Under the pieces are notes generated by a model. That model was not told the origin of the DNA. It ran no database searches and was given only the letters and a program-made list of their open reading frames with translations. The position numbers were made by a program, and so were the translations under genes. This document shows, piece after piece, positions 6,732-13,182 of a DNA stretch of 13,182 nt. Each line of letters opens with the position of its first letter. Position 1 is the first letter of the stretch. The DNA comes from Gemmataceae bacterium (lineage in GTDB: Bacteria; Planctomycetota; Planctomycetia; Gemmatales; Gemmataceae): contig CANLGS010000032.1 of assembly GCA_947490035.1 (NCBI GenBank), forward strand, positions 1 through 13,182, given 5' to 3'.

Positions 6732-6755
6732 GGGCGCGAACTGTGCGGGCGTGAA
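6726..6755. repeat. Tandem duplication of a 15-base unit
   Basis: CTGTGCGGGCGCGAA (6726-6740) is followed at once by CTGTGCGGGCGTGAA (6741-6755), differing at one base. The first copy starts within the last six bases of the inverted repeat, so this may mark an insertion edge or a replication slip. It lies 16 bases from the permease stop codon. Confidence 0.8.
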
Positions 6756-6770
6756 CGCCCACGTGCGCCG

Positions 6771-8228
6771 TCACTCGTGCCGCAGCGCTTCGATGGGGTC
6801 GAGCTTCGCCGCGCGCCACGCGGGGTACAGCCCGAACACCATGCCGACCAGAATGGACACGCCCACCGAGACGAAGATCGACCCGAGGTGCAACTTGGCC
6901 GGCAGGCGCATGTCCGACGCGAACCACGAGGTTCCGCGGATCAAGTCCCACAGGGCCGGGACGCAGTACACGCTCGCAACGCCGATCACCGCGCCCACCA
7001 ACCCGCCGACCGTGGTCTGCACCACCGCCTCGACGAGGAACTGCATGATGATGTCTTTGCGCTTCGCGCCCAGCGCGCGGCGGATGCCGATCTCGCGGGT
7101 GCGTTCGGTCACCGTCGCCAGCATGATGTTCATAATCCCGATGCCGCCGACGAACAGCGAGATGAACGCGATCACGCCCATCAGCATCGTGAACCGGCTC
7201 TGCGCGCGTTCGGCTTCCTCCAGTTTGTCCAGCGGCACCGTCACCGCGTAGTCCTTCTTCGGGTGCTTGCGCTCCAGCATGCCCTTGATCTCGTTGCCGA
7301 CCGCCTGCACCTTCGCGCGGCCGGCGGGCGTGTCCACCTCCGCGTTCACGGTCAGCGTCACCTGGCTGAACTCGACCTTCTCGTTCATGCGCGCGCCGGC
7401 GGTGCGCGTCGAGATGACCTCCCCGAACCGGCGCTTGCTGGTGCGGATGGGGATGTAGATGTCGCGGTTGAAGTCTTCGGCCGCCTGACTCCCGCCGGTG
7501 CCTCCGGTCGGCATCCGGTCCTTGATGACGCCGACCACCAGGAAGAAGTGGCTGCGCATCCCGACCGTCTGGCCCAGCGCGTCCTCGTAGGGGAACAGCT
7601 TGTCGGCCGCCTCCGACCCGAGGACGCAGTAGTTGTCCAGGTCGCTGTCGTCGCTGTCGGTGAGGAACCGGCCGCGGGACAGTTCGAGCTTGTTCACCGA
7701 CTGGTAGTCGGGCACGGTGCCGATGATGCGGGCGTTCACGAGCCGGTCGAGGTACCGGGCTTCACTGGGGAACACCCGCATGGGCACGATCCGCGACACC
7801 GTGCCGTCGGTCGCGAGCGTGCTGAACCGCTCCAGGTCTTCGCGCACCAGCCCGTAGCTGGTGACGAACCCTTTCGACGCGGTCGCGGAGTCGTCGGGCG
7901 GCTTGGCGCTGCGCACGATGATGTTGGTCGCACCCTGGCGCTTGATGTCGTCGAGCGCGTCCTGCATCGAGCCTTCGCCGAACGACATGAGCGCGATGAC
8001 CGAACACGTGCCGATGATGATGCCGAGGACGGAGAGGACGGAGCGGAGCTTGTGGAGCCACAGGCTCTTGACGGCGAGCGACACGCTGCGCTGGAACTTG
8101 GCGGTGTTGGCGGCGAACGGCAGGCGTGCGGCCAAGCCGGTCCCGAACACGACGGCGGCCATCGCCGCGAACACGGCCGCGCACGCGGCGGCGATGATGA
8201 GAAGCGTTCCGCCGGACAAACCGAACAT
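6771..8228 (-). CDS. MacB/FtsX-type ABC transporter permease
   Basis: Inner-membrane subunit of a MacB-like efflux pump, 485 residues. The core has the expected order: a membrane helix at about 63-83 (SVLSVLGIIIGTCSVIALM), a large periplasmic domain of about 250 residues, then three C-terminal helices starting at FTMLMGVIAFISLFVGGIGI, with the family motif TERTREIGIRRALGA between the first two and the classic ending LDPIEALRHE. An additional hydrophobic helix at about 8-30 precedes the core, which standard MacB permease domains lack. This gives five predicted helices and would put the N-terminus outside the cytoplasm. The ATPase is a separate gene whose TGA overlaps this ATG by one base (TGATG), so translation is probably coupled. 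The substrate is unknown: lipids, peptides, macrolide-like compounds and lipoproteins are all possible. Confidence 0.93.
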   Translation of the reverse strand: MFGLSGGTLLIIAAACAAVFAAMAAVVFGTGLAARLPFAANTAKFQRSVSLAVKSLWLHKLRSVLSVLGIIIGTCSVIALMSFGEGSMQDALDDIKRQGATNIIVRSAKPPDDSATASKGFVTSYGLVREDLERFSTLATDGTVSRIVPMRVFPSEARYLDRLVNARIIGTVPDYQSVNKLELSRGRFLTDSDDSDLDNYCVLGSEAADKLFPYEDALGQTVGMRSHFFLVVGVIKDRMPTGGTGGSQAAEDFNRDIYIPIRTSKRRFGEVISTRTAGARMNEKVEFSQVTLTVNAEVDTPAGRAKVQAVGNEIKGMLERKHPKKDYAVTVPLDKLEEAERAQSRFTMLMGVIAFISLFVGGIGIMNIMLATVTERTREIGIRRALGAKRKDIIMQFLVEAVVQTTVGGLVGAVIGVASVYCVPALWDLIRGTSWFASDMRLPAKLHLGSIFVSVGVSILVGMVFGLYPAWRAAKLDPIEALRHE

Positions 8229-8941
8229 CAGCCGATCTCCATGACGGTGCGGGTGTCGTTGCGCACGTCCGACTCGACGCGGCCGTCGCGCAGACGCACC
8301 ACGCGCCTGGCCCACGCCGCGATGTCGTTCTCGTGCGTCACCATGATGATCGTCTTGCCGGCCCGGTTCAGTTCGCGCAGCATATGCATGATCTCGATAC
8401 TCGTCTTCGAGTCGAGGTTACCGGTCGGCTCGTCGCCGAGGATCAGGTGCGGGTCGTTCACCAGACTTCGCGCGACCGCGACGCGCTGCTGCTGGCCGCC
8501 GGACAGTTGCAGCGGGCGGTGGTCGAGCCGGTCGCCGAGGCAGACGAGTTCCGCCAGCGCGACGCACCGGGCCTTCGTCTTCTCGTCGAGCTTGATGCCC
8601 TGGTAGAGCAGCGGCAGTTCGATGTTCTCGACCACCGTGTACTGCGGGAGCAGGTTGTACGACTGGAAGATGAAGCCGAGGTAGGTGCTGCGAACTTCGG
8701 AGAGCTGGTCGTCGTCCATGTCGGACACGTCCACGTCGCCGATGAAGTACTGCCCGCTGGTCAGGCGGTCGAGACAGCCGAGGACGTTGAGGAGGGTGGA
8801 CTTGCCGGACCCGGACGGCCCCATGAGGGCGACGAAGTCGCCCTCGTCGAACGACAGGTTCAGCCCCTTGAGGACGTGAACGGTCTGCGTCCCCATGTAG
8901 TAGTTCTTGAACAGATCGACGACGGTGACGATGGCGGGCAT
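8228..8941 (-). CDS. ABC transporter ATPase, MacB/LolD type
   Basis: The ATP-hydrolysing subunit of the efflux pump, 237 residues, typical for a stand-alone MacB/LolD ATPase. Visible motifs are Walker A GPSGSGKST (41-49), Q-loop Gln93 in FIFQSYNLLP, signature LSGGQQQRVAVARSL (146-160), Walker B with DEPTGNLD (LILGDE, Glu171; the residue before the Asp is Gly where Ala is commoner), and switch His203 in VTHEND. FQSYNLLP and DEPTGNLD are hallmarks of this subfamily. The start at 8941 (MPAIVTVVDLF) is chosen because the frame upstream runs through the hairpin repeats. No clear Shine-Dalgarno site precedes it. The gene is 224 bp downstream of the adaptor gene and overlaps the permease gene by one base. 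Confidence 0.95.
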   Translation of the reverse strand: MPAIVTVVDLFKNYYMGTQTVHVLKGLNLSFDEGDFVALMGPSGSGKSTLLNVLGCLDRLTSGQYFIGDVDVSDMDDDQLSEVRSTYLGFIFQSYNLLPQYTVVENIELPLLYQGIKLDEKTKARCVALAELVCLGDRLDHRPLQLSGGQQQRVAVARSLVNDPHLILGDEPTGNLDSKTSIEIMHMLRELNRAGKTIIMVTHENDIAAWARRVVRLRDGRVESDVRNDTRTVMEIG

Positions 8942-8954
8942 GGTGGTATGTTCG

Positions 8955-9164
8955 GGTAGGTGCCGCTTGCCGAGCGGCACGGCTGCACAACGCGGATCAT
9001 TCTCCGGGCGCCCGCGTCGTCCACACGCGGGTTCGCCCGTGCCGCTCGGCTCGCGGCACCTACTTGAGCGACATAGCTTCGCAAGTTCTGTCGCTCTGGG
9101 CCTGTCCGTGTCGCTCCCACGCGGGCTAGCCCGTGCCGCTCGGCAAGCGGCACCTACCAAAGCG
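8955..9164. repeat. Cluster of three palindromic repeat units between adaptor and ATPase genes
   Basis: Unit 1 (8955-8980) and the core of unit 3 (9133-9158) are perfect 26-bp reverse complements. Unit 2 (9025-9070) is a direct repeat of the longer unit 3 (9119-9164), matching at 39 of 46 bases. Each core folds on itself: in units 1 and 3 GTGCCGCT-CGGCA-AGCGGCAC has an 8-bp stem. Units 2 and 3 carry a second hairpin; in unit 3 this is CGGGCTAGCCCG. Between units 2 and 3 lies another stem, GAGCGACA (9066-9073) with TGTCGCTC (9089-9096). The cluster fills most of the 224-bp gap inside the operon. It resembles a REP/BIME-type array. It could protect the upstream message or reduce expression of the pump relative to the adaptor. 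Confidence 0.88.
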
Positions 9165-9165
9165 G

Positions 9166-11223
9166 CTACGGGCTGCCCGGCGGCGGGCCGCCGGCGCCCT
9201 TCTTCTTGCCCGCACCGCCGGCGCCCGGCGCGCCGGTCTTGCCGTCGCCCTTGGGGTCGGCCCCCTTGTTGCCGTCGGCGCCCTTGCTGCCGGCGTTCTT
9301 ACTGTCGCCGTCGCGGGTGCGGGTCTTGTCGTCCGGGGCGAGCAGCACCTTCGGGTTCATGACCACCTCGTCGCCCTCGGCCAGTCCCTCGCGGATCTCG
9401 ACGAACTTCTCGTTGTACAGCCCGAGTTTGACCTCCTTCAACTCGTACCCGGTCAAGGTCTTGACGTACACCTTGCGGGTGGTGCCCATCTCGGTGCCGC
9501 CGATGACCGACTGCACCGGCACGGTCAGCACGGGTTCCTTCGCGGTGTCCACGGTGATGGTCACTTCCGCGGTCATGTCCGGCTTGAGTTGCTCGTTCTC
9601 GATCCGCTTCTTGGTGCCGTCGGGGAACACCTCGTAGTCCACCGTAACGAGGGTCTGGTAGAGCTTCACGTCGGAGATCCACGAGTCGGCCTGACTCGCG
9701 ACCGCGGCGACCGTGCGGACGTGGCCCTCGAACACGCGGTCGGGCAGCGCGTCCACGCGGATGCTCGCCTTCTGCCCCTCGGACAGCTTCTTGTAGGACT
9801 CGTTCCGGAACCGCTCGCGCATCCAGTCGGTCGCCTCCGGCCGCTGGCGGACGACGCGGCCGAGCGGGTCCGGCGTGAGCTGCCAGAACCCCTGCAGCGT
9901 GTCCACGATGTGCGTCGGGACGCGCACGTCGCCGCGGATGCGGGCGACCATCGCCTCGTGGACCTTGGTGTTCACCTGCATGCGGTGCAGGTTCGGGATG
10001 CGGAGCAGTTTCTGCCCCTCCTTCACCTGCGCGCCCTGCTCGATCAGCCCGCTGCTGCTGCTGCTGCCGAACCGGTTGGACTCGTTGCGGAAGTACACAA
10101 CCATCGAGTCCGGCTCGATGGTTTCCGGGGCCGTGATCTTACACTCGGCGCGCTGCTGGGCGATTTCTCCCAGTTTGGTGGTCTCATCGTGGAGGATGGA
10201 CTTGCGAAGCCCTTCCTCACGAAGCGCCAGATAAAGTTTCGCTTTGGCTTCTTCTCGGGCTTGGTGGAGTGCGCGGACGGCGTTGTCCCGCTTGCTGGTC
10301 AGGTCGGTGAGCCGCTGCTTCCGGTCGTAGGTCAGGAGTTGGGTGAGTTTGGCCCGGCTGCTGCGCAACCTCTCGACCGAACTGTCGAGCTTCGAGCGCT
10401 CGGCCTGAGCCTGCGCCGAACTCATGTAGGACAGTTTCACCATCCGGTCGGCCCACGCGGACCGCTCGCGGTTCTGCTCGACGTCGCTCTCGTACTGGCG
10501 CACCTCGCCGGTGGCGTTGTCCACGTCCTGGCGGAACGCGCCGGACTCGGACAGCGTCGCGATCCCGCCGCCGACGGCGCCCAGCGCCGCGCGGGTCGGG
10601 TCCACGCCCAGACCGGTGAACTTCTCCAGTTCGATCTCCGCCAGTTCGAGCGTGTTCACGGCGGTCGCCACCGTGATTTCGTTCTGCGTCTCCGTGATCT
10701 TTCGATCCGTCTCCGCCTTCAACGAAGCGGAACTCGCCTGCGAAACGACGATGTTCTGCGCGTCCGCCTGGTCGCTCAGCGCGGAGTCGTCGAGGATCAT
10801 GAGCAGTTGGCCGGGCTTGACGCGGGAGCCGTCGTCGATGACCCAGTTGATGGTGCTGGCGAAGCCCTTGGAACCGGCCTTCACCCGGCAGACGATGTCG
10901 CGGTTGTCGGCCGACTCGAGCGTGCCCTTCTCGGTCACGCTGACGACGAGCGGCTCGCGCTTGACGGTGTGCAGGAGCACGTCGGCCCGGACCGGGGTGG
11001 GGCGGAAGTAGTACCAGCCGCCGACGGCGGCGCCGGCCGTCAGCAGCACGCCTGCGATTGCCAGCGGGAGTACCTTGCTCCCGCCGCCGCCGCGCGCCGG
11101 GAGCTTGCGGACCTTACTTCCCGGCCCCGACGGGCTGGGGAGGGGAAAGCCGCTCGCCGCCGGGCCGGTGCCAGACGTCGGGAGTTGCTCGATTTGGGAC
11201 TTCGGTTCGGTTGAAGAATTCAT
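9166..11223 (-). CDS. MacA/HlyD-type periplasmic adaptor of the efflux pump
   Basis: A membrane-fusion protein that should link the permease to the TolC-like channel. The product is 685 residues, far longer than MacA (about 370). Residues 1-50 are cytoplasmic and Pro/Gly/Ser-rich, and a single membrane helix follows at about 51-73. The first half of a biotinyl-lipoyl-like domain is near 85-145. A long helical hairpin, rich in Glu, Arg and Gln, fills about 150-345. The second lipoyl half and a beta-barrel follow, with VKEGQKLLRIPNL and VNTKVHEAMVARI as recognisable motifs. The C-terminus, from about residue 632, is a low-complexity Gly/Lys/Asp/Ala tail. ATG at 11223 is preferred to the GTG five codons upstream; it has only a weak GGA. 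It overlaps the TolC-like gene by 110 bp. No lipobox is seen, so anchoring is by the helix. Confidence 0.9.
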   Translation of the reverse strand: MNSSTEPKSQIEQLPTSGTGPAASGFPLPSPSGPGSKVRKLPARGGGGSKVLPLAIAGVLLTAGAAVGGWYYFRPTPVRADVLLHTVKREPLVVSVTEKGTLESADNRDIVCRVKAGSKGFASTINWVIDDGSRVKPGQLLMILDDSALSDQADAQNIVVSQASSASLKAETDRKITETQNEITVATAVNTLELAEIELEKFTGLGVDPTRAALGAVGGGIATLSESGAFRQDVDNATGEVRQYESDVEQNRERSAWADRMVKLSYMSSAQAQAERSKLDSSVERLRSSRAKLTQLLTYDRKQRLTDLTSKRDNAVRALHQAREEAKAKLYLALREEGLRKSILHDETTKLGEIAQQRAECKITAPETIEPDSMVVYFRNESNRFGSSSSSGLIEQGAQVKEGQKLLRIPNLHRMQVNTKVHEAMVARIRGDVRVPTHIVDTLQGFWQLTPDPLGRVVRQRPEATDWMRERFRNESYKKLSEGQKASIRVDALPDRVFEGHVRTVAAVASQADSWISDVKLYQTLVTVDYEVFPDGTKKRIENEQLKPDMTAEVTITVDTAKEPVLTVPVQSVIGGTEMGTTRKVYVKTLTGYELKEVKLGLYNEKFVEIREGLAEGDEVVMNPKVLLAPDDKTRTRDGDSKNAGSKGADGNKGADPKGDGKTGAPGAGGAGKKKGAGGPPPGSP

Positions 11224-13182
11224 CGTTCCATACCCCACGGTCGTCGAGGGTCATCTGTTCGAGGTCGAGGTACAGTTGCATCCGGCCGGTCTGGTAGGCG
11301 ACCCAGAGCTGGTACAGCGTGTTCTGCGCGGCCACCAAGTTGCTCTGGGCCTGCAACACCTGTTGGGTGAGGGCGGCCTGGGTGCCGGCGTCACTCTGGC
11401 CCCCCGCGGCGGCCGCGCCGGGCGGGGCCAACAGGGTGAGTTTGGCGCTGTCCACCTGGGAGTACCCCAGTTCCACCACCCGCTGTTGGATGCGGTACAA
11501 CTGGGCGAGGGTTCGCAATTCGCGCAGGTCGCCGCGCACGTCGTTGGCGATGTTGTCCTCGAACGCCATGAGCGTGCGCCGCTGCCTCTGGTAAGCGATC
11601 AGCGCGGCGCGGTAATTGTTACGCTCCGCCCGGCGAACTAGCGGCAGTTGCGCGTTGAACGTCAGCCGGTGGTCGCTGCGGTCGGCGGAAAACGCGAACG
11701 GGTTGTTGCCACCGGCCGGCGTGTTGCTGCTCAAATCATACCGGACGTCGAACACCCCTTGTAACGAATTCGCCTGAATCGCGATCTGCCGCCACGCGTC
11801 CACGACCTGACCGCGCGCGTTCATCAGGTCGAGCCGGTTGGTGAGGGCCGTCTGGATGGCGGCGGTGCAGGCGTCGTCGAGCGGGACCGCGAGCGCGTCG
11901 GTGCCGGCGTCGCCCACGGGCAGCGGGGGCAGGTCCGGCCACTGGGTGCGGACCAGCGCCAGCCGGTCGTTGCGTGCTTCCAGAATCAGCAGCGTGATCG
12001 CGTTGGACACGGCGCGGAAGGCGCCGGCCTGGGCCGCGGCGCGGGCCGGGGCGCCGATCAGTTTCGTCCACGGCTGCGCCTCGTAGGCGCGCACCAGGCG
12101 GTCGAAGTCGCCGAGGTCGATGTCGTCCTGTAGCAGCGCGAGTTTGCGCGCCTCGGCCTCCGGCTCCGGCACCCCCTTCAGTTGCCGCTCGGCGCGGGCG
12201 TCGAGCAACTTCCGCCGCTCCTCGCGCAACTGGGCCAGCCGCGCGGCCGCCTGATCGTCGGTCAACTTCGCCGGCCCCCACGAATCCAGGCGCTCCCCGA
12301 TCGACTTCGCGAACGGCGTCCCCTTCGCCAGCGGCGATTCGGTCAGGAGGGCGCGCCACCGGGCGCGGAACTGCTCGACCGGCTGCGCCGGGTCGTACTT
12401 CGTTGCCGCGGCTTCCACCTGCTCGATCTGCGCGTAAATCTCCTCGAACCGGCCGAGCTGAAGCCGGATCGGGCGCAGCGGGCCGTCGTCGAGGTCCAAC
12501 GGAGTCGTCATCGGCAGGCCGAGTTGGAGCTTGAAGTTGTCCAGCGAGTCGAGGTACCCGCGGATCCCGCTCTGGCTGTTGCCGCTGGTCGGCGAGCCGA
12601 GCAACTGGAAGCGGCTGTTCAGCAGTTGCACTTCCACCTGACCGACCTGCAACTCGGACTGCTGCCCGCCCTGCTTGAACGCCTGGTACAGTTGAAGGAG
12701 GCGCTCCAGGGCGGCGACGTTCTTGCGCTGGTTGTTGATGGTCGCCGACTGCTGCAACAGCGGCAGGTAGCCGATGTTCGGCGCGGTCAGGTTGCCGCCG
12801 ATGCCGCGGCCGAGGTTCGGGGACAGCCCCTGGAGGCCGTAGGGGTTGTTCGTGTACCCGCCGCCGGCCGCGATGGCGACGTAGAAAATCTTACGGAACC
12901 GCGCGTACGACCGCATCGCGTACACCAAGTCCCGCTCGGCCTGGGTGAGCGGTTCGAGCGTGACCGCGTACCCGCCGCCGCGGAGGAACGGCTGCATCAG
13001 GCTCAGCGACAGGTTGCTGAGGCTCGCCTGCGGCTTGTCGCCGGACAGGTCGATGGTGAGTTGGTTGGCGAGTTTCACCATGAGCAGCGCGCCGGTCGGG
13101 AACAGTTTCGACACGCCGCCGGTGGTGTCCAGCGACCACCGCTCGCCGCCGCTGGCGAGTTCGCGCCCGCTCGACTGCCGCA
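11114..13182 (-). CDS. TolC-like outer-membrane efflux protein, 5' end beyond the window
   Basis: Outer-membrane channel of the tripartite pump. The frame is open to the right edge (688 codons visible, partial first codon), and the visible start RQSSGRELASGGERWSLDT is internal protein sequence, so the true start lies outside. A GTG at 13114 is not a convincing start. TolC-family marks are LSLSLMQPFLRGGGYAVTLEPL near the start of the visible part, two long helical regions rich in Gln, Leu and Arg, and repeated Asn/Gln-rich pairs such as LQAQSNLVAAQNTLYQLWVAYQTGRMQLYLDLE. A charged central segment (about 12060-12420) rich in Arg, Glu and Leu is longer than I expect in a compact TolC and may be a lineage insertion. 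The gene should head the operon. Its last 36 codons overlap the adaptor gene in another frame. Confidence 0.9.
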   Translation of the reverse strand, partial: RQSSGRELASGGERWSLDTTGGVSKLFPTGALLMVKLANQLTIDLSGDKPQASLSNLSLSLMQPFLRGGGYAVTLEPLTQAERDLVYAMRSYARFRKIFYVAIAAGGGYTNNPYGLQGLSPNLGRGIGGNLTAPNIGYLPLLQQSATINNQRKNVAALERLLQLYQAFKQGGQQSELQVGQVEVQLLNSRFQLLGSPTSGNSQSGIRGYLDSLDNFKLQLGLPMTTPLDLDDGPLRPIRLQLGRFEEIYAQIEQVEAAATKYDPAQPVEQFRARWRALLTESPLAKGTPFAKSIGERLDSWGPAKLTDDQAAARLAQLREERRKLLDARAERQLKGVPEPEAEARKLALLQDDIDLGDFDRLVRAYEAQPWTKLIGAPARAAAQAGAFRAVSNAITLLILEARNDRLALVRTQWPDLPPLPVGDAGTDALAVPLDDACTAAIQTALTNRLDLMNARGQVVDAWRQIAIQANSLQGVFDVRYDLSSNTPAGGNNPFAFSADRSDHRLTFNAQLPLVRRAERNNYRAALIAYQRQRRTLMAFEDNIANDVRGDLRELRTLAQLYRIQQRVVELGYSQVDSAKLTLLAPPGAAAAGGQSDAGTQAALTQQVLQAQSNLVAAQNTLYQLWVAYQTGRMQLYLDLEQMTLDDRGVWNDEFFNRTEVPNRATPDVWHRPGGERLSPPQPVGAGK

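Larger units (their letters stand above)
6354..6770. other. 417-bp gap between the CobW-like gene and the efflux operon
   Basis: I see no gene here. From left to right it holds the GTPase leader with its hairpin (6361-6387); a GC-rich stretch with AGCCGCGAGCCGCAGGCGAG (6446-6465), reminiscent of dispersed planctomycete repeats; an imperfect palindrome at 6483-6505 centred on CCCGGCCGGG; the large inverted repeat at 6601-6731; and a short tandem duplication at 6726-6755. Open frames here are short, overlap the repeats and lack family features. The promoter of the GTPase gene must lie here or further upstream, but I cannot pick one out. Confidence 0.7.

Noticed and set aside
6717..8606. Long + strand frame opposite the permease and ATPase genes (629 codons)
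   Set aside because: Compositionally biased shadow with no domain; it spans two real genes on the other strand, both with full motif sets.
8942..9160. Upstream extension of the ATPase gene to 9160
   Set aside because: It would translate the repeat array; the ABC domain begins at once after the ATG at 8941 and the resulting length is normal.
8955..9164. CRISPR-like array
   Set aside because: Only three units, one inverted, with unequal spacing and diverged sequence; no cas gene in the window.
9133..11214. Long + strand frame opposite the adaptor gene (693 codons)
   Set aside because: Shadow frame rich in Arg, Gly, Val and His, starting inside a palindromic repeat; no motif is recognisable.
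1..13182. Insertion sequence, prophage, tRNA or rRNA genes
   Set aside because: No transposase, integrase or phage protein is encoded, and I recognised no tRNA or rRNA sequence in the gaps.

Overview
The window looks like chromosomal DNA of a planctomycete, most likely family Gemmataceae (Gemmata and relatives). The grounds are high GC with long shadow frames opposite every real gene, a gene at 2410-3093 of a paralogue family I know only from Gemmata-type genomes, and intergenic palindromic repeats of the kind common there. I could run no search, so the assignment rests on recognition.

Layout. On the + strand at the left are an exported prolyl oligopeptidase (162-2330), a Gemmata-type protein of unknown function (2410-3093) and ribose-5-phosphate isomerase A (rpiA, 3164-3856). 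All remaining genes are on the - strand and are read from right to left. A convergent junction at 3857-4001 carries a 45-bp inverted repeat. Next come a cytoplasmic WD40 beta-propeller (4002-5066) and, upstream of it in the same direction, a COG0523/CobW-type GTPase with a very histidine-rich segment (5196-6353), probably a zinc or other metal chaperone. A 30-bp perfect inverted repeat lies between these two. A 417-bp gap (6354-6770) separates them from a four-gene tripartite efflux operon: a TolC-like outer-membrane protein (from beyond the right edge to 11114), a MacA/HlyD-type adaptor (11223-9166), an ABC ATPase (8941-8228) and a MacB/FtsX-type permease (8228-6771).

Function. The efflux genes should make one machine: the ATPase and permease form the inner-membrane pump, the adaptor spans the periplasm and the TolC-like protein opens the outer membrane. 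Order and coupling fit this. TolC and adaptor genes overlap by 110 bp, ATPase and permease genes by one base (TGATG), while three hairpin repeat units separate adaptor from ATPase. The CobW and WD40 genes may form a metal-homeostasis pair. The + strand genes appear to be separate housekeeping or lineage-specific genes.

The gene content is mostly ordinary. The less ordinary part is the non-coding DNA: most intergenic gaps hold their own palindromic element, including four large ones of different sequence, and a small hairpin overlaps the Shine-Dalgarno site of the CobW gene. I found no tRNA, rRNA, CRISPR array, insertion sequence or phage gene.
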